From Magnetovibrio sp. (GTDB lineage Bacteria; Pseudomonadota; Alphaproteobacteria; Rhodospirillales; Casp-alpha2), in NCBI GenBank assembly GCA_028817665.1, contig JAPPPF010000063.1, forward strand, positions 1 to 32,669: a stretch of DNA of 32,669 nucleotides, written 5' to 3'. Below the pieces are notes generated by a model that saw only the letters and a list, made by a program, of their open reading frames with translations, did not search any database and was not told where the DNA came from. The position numbers and the translations under genes were made by a program. The stretch's first letter is position 1. Every line of letters starts with the position of its first letter. This document shows, one piece after another, positions 12,233-23,407 of the stretch.

Positions 12233-13828
12233 TCAAACGTTGCGTAATTCGCGTCTTCTCATGACGCCGCCCACGAACACCGCGACGGCCGCCAGCAGCA
12301 GCGTCAACGCGTCGCCGAACCGCGCGTAAGGCGGTGGCGCCACGGCCTTCGGAAGATCGGTGTCGAGCACGCCCTCGCCGCCCAGCGGCAGTTCGGCCCG
12401 GCGACGCCCGTAGGCGTCGATCACCGCCGTGATCCCCGTGTTGGCGACGCGGATCAACGGCAACCCCTGTTCCGCGGCCCGAAGCTGCGCCGCCGCGAGA
12501 TGCTGGTGCGGCCCGGCGGAATTCCCGAACCAGGCGTCGTTGGTGACGTTCAGGAGCCATGCCGGCCGCGTCTGATAATCGCCGACTTCGGCGGCGAAGA
12601 TGACCTCGTAGCAGATCAACGCGAGCGCCGGCGGCAGGCCCGGCAGCGCCATCGTCTTCGGTCCGCTGCCGGGCGTGAAATCGAGCCGCCCGGCGGTCAG
12701 CTTGGAAAATTTCAGGATGCTGCGAAACGGCACGTATTCCCCGAAGGGAACGAGGTGGCGCTTGGCGTAGGTGCTGACGATCCGCCCGCCTGCGTCGAGC
12801 GCGTGCAGACTGTTGCTCAAGCGCTCGCTTCCGTCCGAAGCCCCCTCGGCCTGCGGCGCGCCGGCGATCAGCAGGCCACCGGCCGGCACCGCTTCGGCCA
12901 GCGCATTCCTGAGCGGCGGATCCCCGGACAAGTTGAACGGCACCGACGTCTCGGCCCAGATAATGTGGGTTGGCGCCGGGCCGGCGGCCGGCGGGCGGAG
13001 GCTCATCTCGAGCTGCTTGCGGACGTGGCCGGCACGCAATCCGGACTTCCATTTCAGGTGTTGCGGGATGTTCGGCTGGACGAGGCGCAGACGCACGCCG
13101 TCGACGCTGCCGGTCTCGGGCGATTGCAGGCGCAGGTGACCGGCACCCCATACCAGCGCCACCACGATCACCCCGGCGGCCACCGGCCACGCCGCCGCGC
13201 GGCGGCCCGACCTCACGGCGAGGCCGGCAAACCCGGCGGCGGCGGCGACGCTGATCCGCCCGAGCCCATAGGTGCCGACATAGGCGGCGGCCTGGGTCAT
13301 TTCCGGCGACGCCGTCCAGACGCTGCCGGCCAGGTTCCAAGGGAACCCGGGCAGAACCCATCCGCGCAGCCATTCGGCGAAGACCCACGCGGCGGCGAAC
13401 ACCAATCCGCGGCCGGCCCAAGAAACGTCCCGCCAGCGGATGATCCGGTTCGCGATGAGCGCCGCGAGCCCTGGAAAGACCGCCATGCCGATGGCCAGGC
13501 CGGCGACCGCGAAGGGCGCCAGGAAGCCGTAACGTTCGGCGTCGACCAGAAAGGCGCTGCCGACCCAATAGAACCCCGCGGCGAAATGACCGACGCCGAA
13601 CCACCAGCCGGCGCCGAAGGCGTCACGGGCGCGGGCCGCCGTGGAGGCCGCGATGAGGAGGCCGGCGAAGCCGGGGATGAACATCACCGCCCAATGCCAT
13701 GGCGGCAGCGCCGCGGCGGCGGCGGCGCCCAACGTCACCAACGCGGCCGCGCGGCGCCATCCGGTTTCGGTGAGAAACCGCAAGCCCGCGATCACGTCGT
13801 CACGAGGGTCAGGGGCGGCCATGGTCAA
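12233..13828 (-). CDS. lnt: Apolipoprotein N-acyltransferase
   Basis: Multi-TM N-terminus plus nitrilase-like domain: HIIWAETSVPFNLSGDP, KRHLVPFGEYVPFRSIL, ALICYEVIFAAEV, LLNVTNDAWFGNSAGPHQHLAAAQLRAAEQGLPLIRVANTGITAVIDAYGR. Confidence 0.96.
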   Translation of the reverse strand: MTMAAPDPRDDVIAGLRFLTETGWRRAAALVTLGAAAAAALPPWHWAVMFIPGFAGLLIAASTAARARDAFGAGWWFGVGHFAAGFYWVGSAFLVDAERYGFLAPFAVAGLAIGMAVFPGLAALIANRIIRWRDVSWAGRGLVFAAAWVFAEWLRGWVLPGFPWNLAGSVWTASPEMTQAAAYVGTYGLGRISVAAAAGFAGLAVRSGRRAAAWPVAAGVIVVALVWGAGHLRLQSPETGSVDGVRLRLVQPNIPQHLKWKSGLRAGHVRKQLEMSLRPPAAGPAPTHIIWAETSVPFNLSGDPPLRNALAEAVPAGGLLIAGAPQAEGASDGSERLSNSLHALDAGGRIVSTYAKRHLVPFGEYVPFRSILKFSKLTAGRLDFTPGSGPKTMALPGLPPALALICYEVIFAAEVGDYQTRPAWLLNVTNDAWFGNSAGPHQHLAAAQLRAAEQGLPLIRVANTGITAVIDAYGRRRAELPLGGEGVLDTDLPKAVAPPPYARFGDALTLLLAAVAVFVGGVMRRRELRNV

Positions 13829-13864
13829 GGCGGGTCGGACGGGAAGTTCGCGGCCGGCGCGCCG

Positions 13865-14766
<902 letters not shown>

Positions 14767-14770
<4 letters not shown>

Positions 14771-15289
14771 GATTCGCGGGCCGTGATGGATAGCGGAGCA
14801 ACCGGGTCCGCGTAAGGGTCGGCGATTCCGAGCCCGGCCAGGACGTCGGCCTCGAGCCGTTCCATCATCTCTGCGTCAGCCTCCTCGACGTGATCAAAAC
14901 CAAGCAGATGTAGCATACCATGGACCACCAGATGACATAAATGATCGCCAAGCGGCTTGCCCTCGCCCCGCGCCTCGGCGACGACGACGCCGTGCGCGAC
15001 CACGACATCGCCCAGGTTCACCGGGGCGCCCGGCGGCAGACGGCCGAGATCGTCATCGTCCATGGCCGGGAACGACAACACATTGGTCGGCGCGTCGCGG
15101 TCCCGGAACTCGGCGTTCAGGCGCCGCACCTCGGCGTCGCCGGTGAGCCGGACGCCGGCCTCCGTCGGCCGGCCGCGCAGCGGTCCGGGCGCCGCCGCGG
15201 CGAACGCGGCGGCGGCGCCGGATCGCGATATCGCCTCGGCGTCGGGTAAGGCTTCGCGCCACGCCGGCTCGGCCACGTCGACGCTGATC

Positions 15290-15300
<11 letters not shown>
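14767..15300 (-). CDS. ybeY: Endoribonuclease YbeY (rRNA maturation)
   Basis: VRRLNAEFRDRDAPTNVLSFPAMD...GDVVVAHGVVVAEA...HLVVHGMLHLLGFDHVEEADAEMM with H-x3-H-x4-DH metal motif. Start 15300 (MIPEISVDV) or 15318. Confidence 0.94.
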
Positions 15301-16365
<1,065 letters not shown>

Positions 16366-16369
<4 letters not shown>

Positions 16370-17736
16370 GCAACCACCCTTTCTTCTGAGCCCGCCGCCG
16401 GCGCCAAGGTCGCGGCGAGGCTGTTGGGATGGGCGCCGTCGATGCTGAGCTCGGCGATTTCGCCGATCAGCGCGTCGGGGGCGCTGACATGCACCGCCTG
16501 CATGAAGGGGCTGCGCCCGATCAGTTGTCCGGGATGGCGGCCGCGGCCGTCGAGCAATACCGGCAGGACCGACCCGACGCAGGCGTCGTTGAAGGTGCGC
16601 TGCTGGGCATTCAACAAGTCCTGCAGCTCGGCCAGGCGCCGTTTCTTGACGGCTTCGTCGACCTGGCCAGGCAGGGCCGCCGCCGGGGTGCCGGGGCGCG
16701 GGCTGTACTTGAAGGAGTAGGCGCCGACGAAACCGATCTCCGCGACCAGGTCCATGGTCTCCTGGAAATCCTTGTCGGTCTCGCCGGGGAAGCCGACGAT
16801 GAAGTCCGATGACAGCGCCAGATCCGGCCGCGCCCGGCGCAGGGTTTCGACGAGGCGCCGGTAATCGTCGGCGCCGTGGCGCCGGTTCATCGCCTTGAGC
16901 ACCGTATCGGCGCCCGATTGCACGGGCAGGTGCAGGTAGGGCATCAACGCCGGCACGTCGCGGTGCGCGGCGATCAGCTCTTCGTCGACGTCGGCCGGAT
17001 AGGAGGTCGTGTAACGGATCCGCTCGAGACCGTCGATGTCGGCCAGCTCGGCGATCAGCCGGCCAAGCGACCATTCGCCGGCGGCGGCGGCGCCGTGGTA
17101 ATTGTTGACGTTCTGGCCGAGCAGCGTGATCTCCCGGACGCCGCCCTCGGCCAATTGCCGGGCTTCATCCAGGACCTGCCCGGTGGGCCGCGAGAACTCG
17201 GCGCCCCGCGTGTAGGGCACGACGCAGAAGCTGCAAAACTTGTCGCATCCCTCCTGGACCGTCAAAAACGCGCTGAAGCGGCCCTTCGCCTTGGCGTCGG
17301 GCAGGTGGTCGAATTTCGATTCGGCGGGAAAATCCGTATCCAGCACGGTGCCCGTGGCGCGGTGCGCGCGGGCCACCATCTCCGGTAGCCGATGATAGGT
17401 CTGCGGGCCGAACACCATGTCGACGAACGGCGCGCGGTTGACGATCTCCTCGCCCTCGGCCTGCGCCACGCACCCGGCGACGGCGAGGATCATCGGTTCG
17501 GCCGCGGCGTCCGCCGATATCCGCTCTTCCTTGATGAGGCGCAACCGGCCAAGGTCCGAATAAACCTTCTCCGCCGCCTTCTCACGAATATGACAGGTAT
17601 TGAGGATGACCAGGTCGGCGTCTTCCGGCGAGGCCGCCGGCGCATAGCCGACAGGCGCCAGGATATCCGCCATACGCTCGGAGTCGTAGACGTTCATCTG
17701 ACAGCCGTAGGATTTGATGTATAGCTTTTTGGCCAA
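16366..17736 (-). CDS. miaB: tRNA-2-methylthio-N6-dimethylallyladenosine synthase MiaB
   Basis: [23 protein letters not shown]...[25 protein letters not shown] radical-SAM Cx3Cx2C; TRAM region. Confidence 0.97.
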
Positions 17737-17798
17737 GGCTTTACGCGCTGGTGCCCAACCGGTCCGTTACCGGTTCCCAGAAATCATCCAATGTTTGA

Positions 17799-17826
17799 AA
17801 CCTAGCACCGCCGGTGCCGCTGTCAA
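17799..17826 (-). promoter_or_regulatory. Putative sigma-70-type promoter for the miaB-phoH-ybeY operon
   Basis: Minus strand TTGACA (17821-17826), 16-bp spacer, TAGGTT (17799-17804). The spacer contains GCACC-GGC-GGTGC inverted repeat. An AACCGGT/ACCGGTT inverted repeat (17757-17775) lies just downstream. Confidence 0.5.
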
Positions 17827-17838
17827 GAACTGCCGCCA

Positions 17839-18255
17839 TCACTCACCGTCATCGATGGGCACGCCATAGAGCTCGAGGCGATGGCCGACCAGCCGCATGC
17901 CGTGCTTTTCGGCGATCCGATCCTGCAGGGCCGCGATGTCGGCGTTCTGGAACGCGATGACCTGTCCCGACTTGACGTCGATCAGGTGGTCGTGGTGCTC
18001 GTCGGTGACTTCCTCGTAGCGCGACCGGCCGTCGCCGAAGTCGTGCCGCTCGAGGATGTTCGCCTCCTCCCAGAGCCGGACCGTCCGGTAGACGGTGGCG
18101 ATGGAAATCCTCGGGTCGAGTTCGCTGGCGCGGCGATGGACCTCCTCAACATCGGGATGATCGTCGGCAACGGAGAGAACGCGGGCGATGACCCGGCGCT
18201 GCTCGGTCATTTTCATGCCCTTGTCGACGCACAACTGCTCAATCCGCGTATCCAC
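17839..18255 (-). CDS. fur: Fur-family transcriptional regulator
   Basis: KGMKMTEQRRVIARVLSVADDHPDVEEVHRRASELDPRISIATVYRTVRLWEEANILERHDFGDGRSRYE...HHDHLIDVKSGQVIAF. Confidence 0.9.
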   Translation of the reverse strand: MDTRIEQLCVDKGMKMTEQRRVIARVLSVADDHPDVEEVHRRASELDPRISIATVYRTVRLWEEANILERHDFGDGRSRYEEVTDEHHDHLIDVKSGQVIAFQNADIAALQDRIAEKHGMRLVGHRLELYGVPIDDGE

Positions 18256-18340
18256 GCTCCGCCCTTCCCAAAGTCATCCTCCCGCCGCCGCGGACGGGGC
18301 CCGTGTCCCCATCATATAGGGGGCACCGAGGCTCATAGAA

Positions 18341-18367
18341 GTGATTTCGGTGATTCACCGGGATCAC
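18341..18367 (-). terminator. Putative stem-loop between mucR and fur
   Basis: GTGAT-TT-CGGTG-ATT-CACCG-GG-ATCAC nested inverted repeat overlapping the mucR stop; no strong T-tract. Confidence 0.3.
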
Positions 18368-18780
18368 GACTTGCGTTTTTTCCGTGATTTCGTGCCGAGT
18401 CCGATCTTCTTCGCGAGGTTACTGCGATGCTTCGCGTAGTTCGGCGCCACCATTGGATAATCTGACGCCAGGCCCCATCGCTCGCGGTATTCCTCGGGGG
18501 TCATGTTGTAGGCCGTCTTCAGGTGGCGCTTCAGCATTTTCAGCTTCTTGCCGTCCTCGAGACAGACAATATAGTCGGGGAAAATCGATTTCTTGATCGC
18601 CACCGCTGGCTTCGGCCGCTCGGTGGTGGGCTGGACGGCGCCGAGGTTGGAAAGCGTCTTGTAGACATCTTGGATCAATTTCGGCAAATCGTCCGGCGCA
18701 ACGGTATTGTTGCCGGAATGCGCGGCGACGATTTCCGTCGTGAACTCAAGCAGCTCGCTGATGTTCGGCTTTTCGGTCAT
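18364..18780 (-). CDS. mucR: MucR/Ros-family transcriptional regulator
   Basis: IKKSIFPDYIVCLEDGKKLKMLKRHLKTAYNMTPEEYRERWGLASDYPMVAPNYAKHRSNLAKKIGLG, the MucR/Ros zinc-finger signature. Confidence 0.95.
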   Translation of the reverse strand: MTEKPNISELLEFTTEIVAAHSGNNTVAPDDLPKLIQDVYKTLSNLGAVQPTTERPKPAVAIKKSIFPDYIVCLEDGKKLKMLKRHLKTAYNMTPEEYRERWGLASDYPMVAPNYAKHRSNLAKKIGLGTKSRKKRKS

Positions 18781-18923
18781 GTTATTGGATCCCTTGTCTG
18801 CACTTCCGGAACACCGAATTCTCCGGCCGGCCCGGAATTATTCGCGTTTATTACTAAAAAAATCAAAGATTAGGCTTTATATATGAAAATTACTGTATTG
18901 TGCAAGCGAGGGCGGAAGTACAC

Positions 18924-19190
18924 GTGAACAACAAAACCGCAACCGGGGACGCTGATTTCTTCCTCGATATAACGGATGAGGTCTGTCCGCTCACCTTCGT
19001 CAAGACAAAGCTGCAAATCGAACGGATGCTGCCGGGGCAAACGCTTGAGGTTCGCCTGCGGGGACGCGAGCCCCTCGGCAACGTGCCGCGCTCCGTCGAG
19101 GAGCACGGCCACACGGTGCTCGCGTTGACGCTCGAGGATCCGGCCCAACCGCCGGACGGTGTCCACAGACTGAAGCTTCGCAAGACCTAG
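18924..19190 (+). CDS. TusA/SirA-like sulfurtransferase-fold protein
   Basis: DADFFLDITDEVCPLTFVKTKLQIERMLPGQTLEVRLRGREPLGNVPRSVEEHGHTVL; CPxx..TKxxIxxMxxGxxLxV pattern. GTG start at 18924 preferred over GTG at 18900. Confidence 0.82.
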   Translation: MNNKTATGDADFFLDITDEVCPLTFVKTKLQIERMLPGQTLEVRLRGREPLGNVPRSVEEHGHTVLALTLEDPAQPPDGVHRLKLRKT

Positions 19191-19879
19191 GGCCGGAGAC
19201 GCCCGCCATTCGTCGGCACCACGGCGTCCGGCGGCCGCAGATAGAGCGGCGCCGGCGCCGGGGGCCGGTCGCCGGGACGCCACCGGGCGGCGGCCAAGGC
19301 GGCCAGGTCGGCGGCGTCCGGCAGCGCCGCGTCGGTGGTTCGGCAGGTGCGGCCGAGCGGCGCGAGGAGGTCGCGGGCCCGGGCGGCGGCGTCGCCGGCG
19401 AGACCGATCTCGGCGTCCGCCGGACAAATCCGTTCGATCATCGGGCCGAGGTCCGCCGGCGCCACCGCGGCGGGCTCGGCCAACGGCGCCCGGTCGGCGC
19501 CGAAAACCTGGACATAGAGATCGTCGCGCTTCGAATCCAACGCCACCAGCAACAGCCGCCGCGGGTCGGCGGCCCAAGCCATCGTCTCCATGGTGGTCGC
19601 GCCCAGGCACGGCACGCCGGCGGCGAGCGCGAGGCCCCGCGCGGCGGCCAGGCCGACCCGAATGCCGGTGAACGCACCGGGACCGACGGTGACCGCGACC
19701 AGGTCCAGGTCCCGGGCCTCGGCGGCCGCCTCGGCCATGACCTCGGCGACCATCGGCATCAAGCGCTCGGCGTGGCCTCGGACCATCGGCTCGAAGCGCC
19801 GGGCGGCGACGCCGCCGTCGGCCCAAAGCGCCGCCGAACAGGCGTTGGTCGAGGTCTCGATGGCCAATATACGCGTCAT
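19187..19879 (-). CDS. tsaB: tRNA threonylcarbamoyladenosine biosynthesis protein TsaB
   Basis: MTRILAIETSTNACSAALWADG...HAERLMPMVAEVM...DLVAVTVGPGAFTGIRVGLAAARGLALAAGVPCLGATTMETMAW. Confidence 0.93.
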   Translation of the reverse strand: MTRILAIETSTNACSAALWADGGVAARRFEPMVRGHAERLMPMVAEVMAEAAAEARDLDLVAVTVGPGAFTGIRVGLAAARGLALAAGVPCLGATTMETMAWAADPRRLLLVALDSKRDDLYVQVFGADRAPLAEPAAVAPADLGPMIERICPADAEIGLAGDAAARARDLLAPLGRTCRTTDAALPDAADLAALAAARWRPGDRPPAPAPLYLRPPDAVVPTNGGRLRP

Positions 19880-19907
19880 TGTCCGTCCACGGTCCCCGCG
19901 CGATCAC

Positions 19908-21278
19908 TCAATAGACTTGCATACGCCATGCGGCGATCACCGACAAGCTGACCGCCGTCGCGGCCAGCGCGACATAGGGCGCGTTCCAGCGCCAGGCAAT
20001 CTCGTAACTGGGCGCGCGGACGAAACGCGACATCATCAGCGTGGTCCCCGAGAACGGCGAGACCAAGGTACTCAGGCCCCATGCGCCCAACAGCGCCATC
20101 CCCATGATCTCGGCCGGCAGGCCGATCACCTCCGGCGGCACCGCCTCGCCCACCAGGATCACCGGGATCACCGGATGCAGGCCGCACGCCCCCAGGCCGA
20201 CGACCCCGAAGACGAGGCCGGCGATCAGCCAATCGCCGCCGCCGGCGACGGCCAGGAGACTGTCCGAGGGGAACCCAGTGGCGACTCCGATGCCGAAGAT
20301 GCTCGCCGCCACGAAGGCCAGGGATTCGTTCCGCAGCTCCGGCAGGCGCCAGAACACGGCCCGGACCAATTGACCGGCGGCGCGCGGCGGCGGCGCCGAC
20401 GGGCCGGCGACCAAGACGATCCAGAGGGTCCCGAAGGGCGGCGCCACCACGGCCAGCGTCACGGGCAAGGACCATCCGGTCAGTTCGACCGTGCCGATGA
20501 CGATCGCCGCGAGCGACCCCAAGACACAAACCAGGTTCCGCCGGTGCGGCATGCCGAGAGGATGCCCCGATGGCGCCGCCGCGCCGGACGGCCGGCGATG
20601 GACCGCCCGGTCGAAAACCCAGGCGCACCCCACGGTCACGCCCGCCAGCGGCAAGCCCCCGAGGATGGCGTCGGACCAGCCAAGTTCCGGCAAGGCGATC
20701 AAGACGACGATGACGCTGACGTAGAACGGCGACCAGATGGAGGCGGCGACGAATCCCTGCATCAAGGCGGCTGCCATGCGCCGTTGGAGCTGCCGGTCCG
20801 TTTGGCGCTCGACCATCGGCGACAGCAGCACCAGTCCGGCGATGTTGAGGACCGAGCCCAACAGGTGGCCGCCACCGGCCAGGTACGCGAACCGCCGGCC
20901 CGGCGGCTGCGATACCACGGCCCGCCGCACCGCCCGCAGTGCCGGGCTGGCGCTCGCCGGAACCTGCAGTCACGCGGTCGCGAAGAACAGCACCAGGAAG
21001 ACCTGCGCCTTGACCAAGCCGCCAACCAAAACCCCGGAAACGTCGCCGGCGCGCTGACCGACGGCCAGGCCGAGCGCAATCAGCGCCGCCGCCATGACGA
21101 TCTGGAACCGCGGCGACCGCCGCACCTGGAGAACCAGGAACACGACGGTGCAGGCGACGCCGAGGCCCCGCAGGGGCGGCCAGCCGACGATGGCGTGCCC
21201 GACCCCGGCCAGCGCCAGGGTAACGAAGGCCGCGGCCGATAGCGCCTCGGCGAATCCGGGCCGCCCCGCGGCCTTCAT
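19908..21278 (-). pseudogene. Multi-TM permease-like gene interrupted by an in-frame TGA
   Basis: ORFs 20970..21278 (ending LVLFFATA*) and 19908..20930 are in the same frame. Read through, they give ...FFATA*LQVPASASPALRAVRRAVVSQPPGRRFAYLAGGGHLLGSVLNIAGLVLLSPMVERQ..., a continuous 456-codon multi-TM protein with a single UGA. Confidence 0.65.
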
Positions 21279-21290
21279 GATCGCCGGGAG

Positions 21291-21881
21291 TTATTCGACA
21301 CGGCAGGCGTCCTCGAAGTCGAACCGCGGGCTTCGCGGAAACAGGGTCGATGCGTCGCCGAAGCCGAGATTACAGAGGAAGTTGGACTTGATCTGCGTCC
21401 CGGCGAAGAACTCGGCGTCCACGGCGCCATTGTCGAAACCGGACATGGGTCCGCAGTCGAGGCCGACGGCGCGCGCCGCCAGGATGAAATATCCGCCCTG
21501 CAGGGTTCCGTTGCGCACCGCCGTCGCGGCGATCAGTTGATCGTTGCCGGCGAACCAAGACCGCGCGTCCGTGTGCGGAAACAATTCCGGCAGGCGCTCG
21601 TGGAATTCCATGTCGTGGCCGATGATGGCCGTCGCCGGCGCTGACATGGTCTTCGCCACGTTGCCTTCGGCCAGGCACGGCCGCAATCTCTCCTTGGCCT
21701 CGGCCGAGGTCACGAAGACGATCCGCGCGGGACTGCAATTGGCGCTGGTCGGGGCCATTTTCGTCAGGTCCCAGACTTCCCTGAGCAACGCCTCGCTCAC
21801 CGGTTTTTCCAACCAATCGTTGTGGGTGCGCGCGTCATTGAAGAGGCGGTCGAGTGCCGCGGCGTCGAGTTTCGTGCTCAT
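21291..21881 (-). CDS. Nitroreductase-family protein, malonic semialdehyde reductase RutE-like
   Basis: [54 protein letters not shown]...[39 protein letters not shown]. Confidence 0.9.
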   Translation of the reverse strand: MSTKLDAAALDRLFNDARTHNDWLEKPVSEALLREVWDLTKMAPTSANCSPARIVFVTSAEAKERLRPCLAEGNVAKTMSAPATAIIGHDMEFHERLPELFPHTDARSWFAGNDQLIAATAVRNGTLQGGYFILAARAVGLDCGPMSGFDNGAVDAEFFAGTQIKSNFLCNLGFGDASTLFPRSPRFDFEDACRVE

Positions 21882-22067
21882 GGCATGCTCCTTGGGGAAC
21901 CGGTTGGGACGCCGCTCACCATCATCCCGGCCCGGCCAAAAATCAAGTTCCTGTGGCAAATGTCACACCCGGAGAACTTTTTTCCGTTATTAAGTTACCT
22001 AGGGAAAGTGGCGCGGGTCCGCGTCTGGGCCACGGGTTTCGATTTGGGGATGCCAGGAGGGGTTGTC

Positions 22068-23327
22068 GTGACCAGTGCTTTCGTTCGCCTTTTTCACATG
22101 ATCATCCGTCGTTTCCGCGCCGCGGCCCTGGGGCTCGCGGCGTTGTTGATTTTGGCCATCGCCATGCCGCAGGCCGGCGCCGCGACGTTCGCCGAGGACG
22201 CGCAAGCCGCCGCCGCCAAGGGCTCCGTCAAGCTCAACGACATTCCGGCGATCAAGAGTTTTCTCGGCAAGTTCGGCGCCCGGAAGCTCGGCAACCTGCA
22301 GCTCAACAACGCCAAGTTCGAGGGCGGCGTCCTTAAGGCAGACGTCAAGTTCATCAACATCAACTGGCGCTTCACGGCCTATTCGGGCGGCACCCTCAAG
22401 AACACCTTCTTCACCTTCGGCCCGACCAGCACCGTCAGCTTCAAGAAGATGTTCAAGAAGGTGCCGGGCATCGAATTGCTCGACATTCTCGTCTTCGACG
22501 ACCAGATGCTGGCCATCGCCGGCGCCGACCTGGAAATCGACGCCGGCGACCTGCCGGACGGCGCGCGGGGAGAGATCGACCGCTTCTACGAGGGCGGCGA
22601 CGACTACACCTTCGAGATCGCGCAGGGCCTGAAGCTGTTCGGCGCGCTCGACCTCGGCAAGGCCAAGGCCCTCAGCGACGCGATCAAGTTCCTCGGCGGC
22701 AAGTCGTCGAAGGTGCAACTCACGGCGGCGCTCTCCACCAGCGTATTGGACGCCATGCTCGGCGGCAGCCTGCCGAAACCGGAAATGACGCTGACGGCGG
22801 CGCTCCCGACCTTCCGGCCGAAGATCGGCGGCCTCATCCAGTTGCCGGCGAACGTCCAGTTCAGCTTCAACTCCTCGCTGTCGACGGAAGGCGCGTCGGT
22901 CGGCTTCGCCGGCACCACGGATTTCAAGATCGGCGGACAGACCGTGCCGATGACGCTGCAGGAATCAATCACGCTGGACACCTCCGGCGCGCCGGAGATC
23001 GGCGTGACGCTGTCGATCTTCGAGGGCGAGCCCTGGAAGAAGGCCTTCGGCCTCAAGTTCCTGACCATCGAGGACTACGCCATGGAGATGACCGCCGACG
23101 CCAGCGGCACGCTGTCCGTCGGCACCAGCGGCAAGACCTCCATCGGCGGCAAGACCTTCGACGTCGCCACCTCGGCCCAGATCGGCACGACGACGGCCGG
23201 GTTCCGGCTCGTGACCCGGCACTCCAACCAGTGCCTGGACATTTCCGGCGGCAACAAGAACAACAAGGGCGCCTATATTCAGTGGTCCTGCCACAACGGC
23301 GGCAATCAATTGTTCAAGTTCTATTGA
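22068..23327 (+). CDS. Secreted protein of unrecognised family with a C-terminal single ricin-type beta-trefoil repeat
   Basis: GTG start after AGGAGG; signal peptide FRAAALGLAALLILAIAMPQAGAATF; ~340 aa beta-rich region I do not recognise; C-terminus FRLVTRHSNQCLDISGGNKNNKGAYIQWSCHNGGNQLFKFY matches one ricin-B repeat (CLD..., QWxC, NQxFxF). Confidence 0.75.
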   Translation: MTSAFVRLFHMIIRRFRAAALGLAALLILAIAMPQAGAATFAEDAQAAAAKGSVKLNDIPAIKSFLGKFGARKLGNLQLNNAKFEGGVLKADVKFININWRFTAYSGGTLKNTFFTFGPTSTVSFKKMFKKVPGIELLDILVFDDQMLAIAGADLEIDAGDLPDGARGEIDRFYEGGDDYTFEIAQGLKLFGALDLGKAKALSDAIKFLGGKSSKVQLTAALSTSVLDAMLGGSLPKPEMTLTAALPTFRPKIGGLIQLPANVQFSFNSSLSTEGASVGFAGTTDFKIGGQTVPMTLQESITLDTSGAPEIGVTLSIFEGEPWKKAFGLKFLTIEDYAMEMTADASGTLSVGTSGKTSIGGKTFDVATSAQIGTTTAGFRLVTRHSNQCLDISGGNKNNKGAYIQWSCHNGGNQLFKFY

Positions 23328-23407
23328 CCGCCGGGATCGCCGCTGAACGCCGCCGGCCGATTGATCACGAATTCGGCGGGGTTTCTCTAACACCTTGTGT
23401 TTCCTGC

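Noticed and set aside
19590-21242. 550-aa plus-strand ORF over tsaB and the permease region
   Set aside because: Antisense, composition-driven (R/Q/D/H-rich). The minus-strand frame has clear hydrophobic transmembrane structure.
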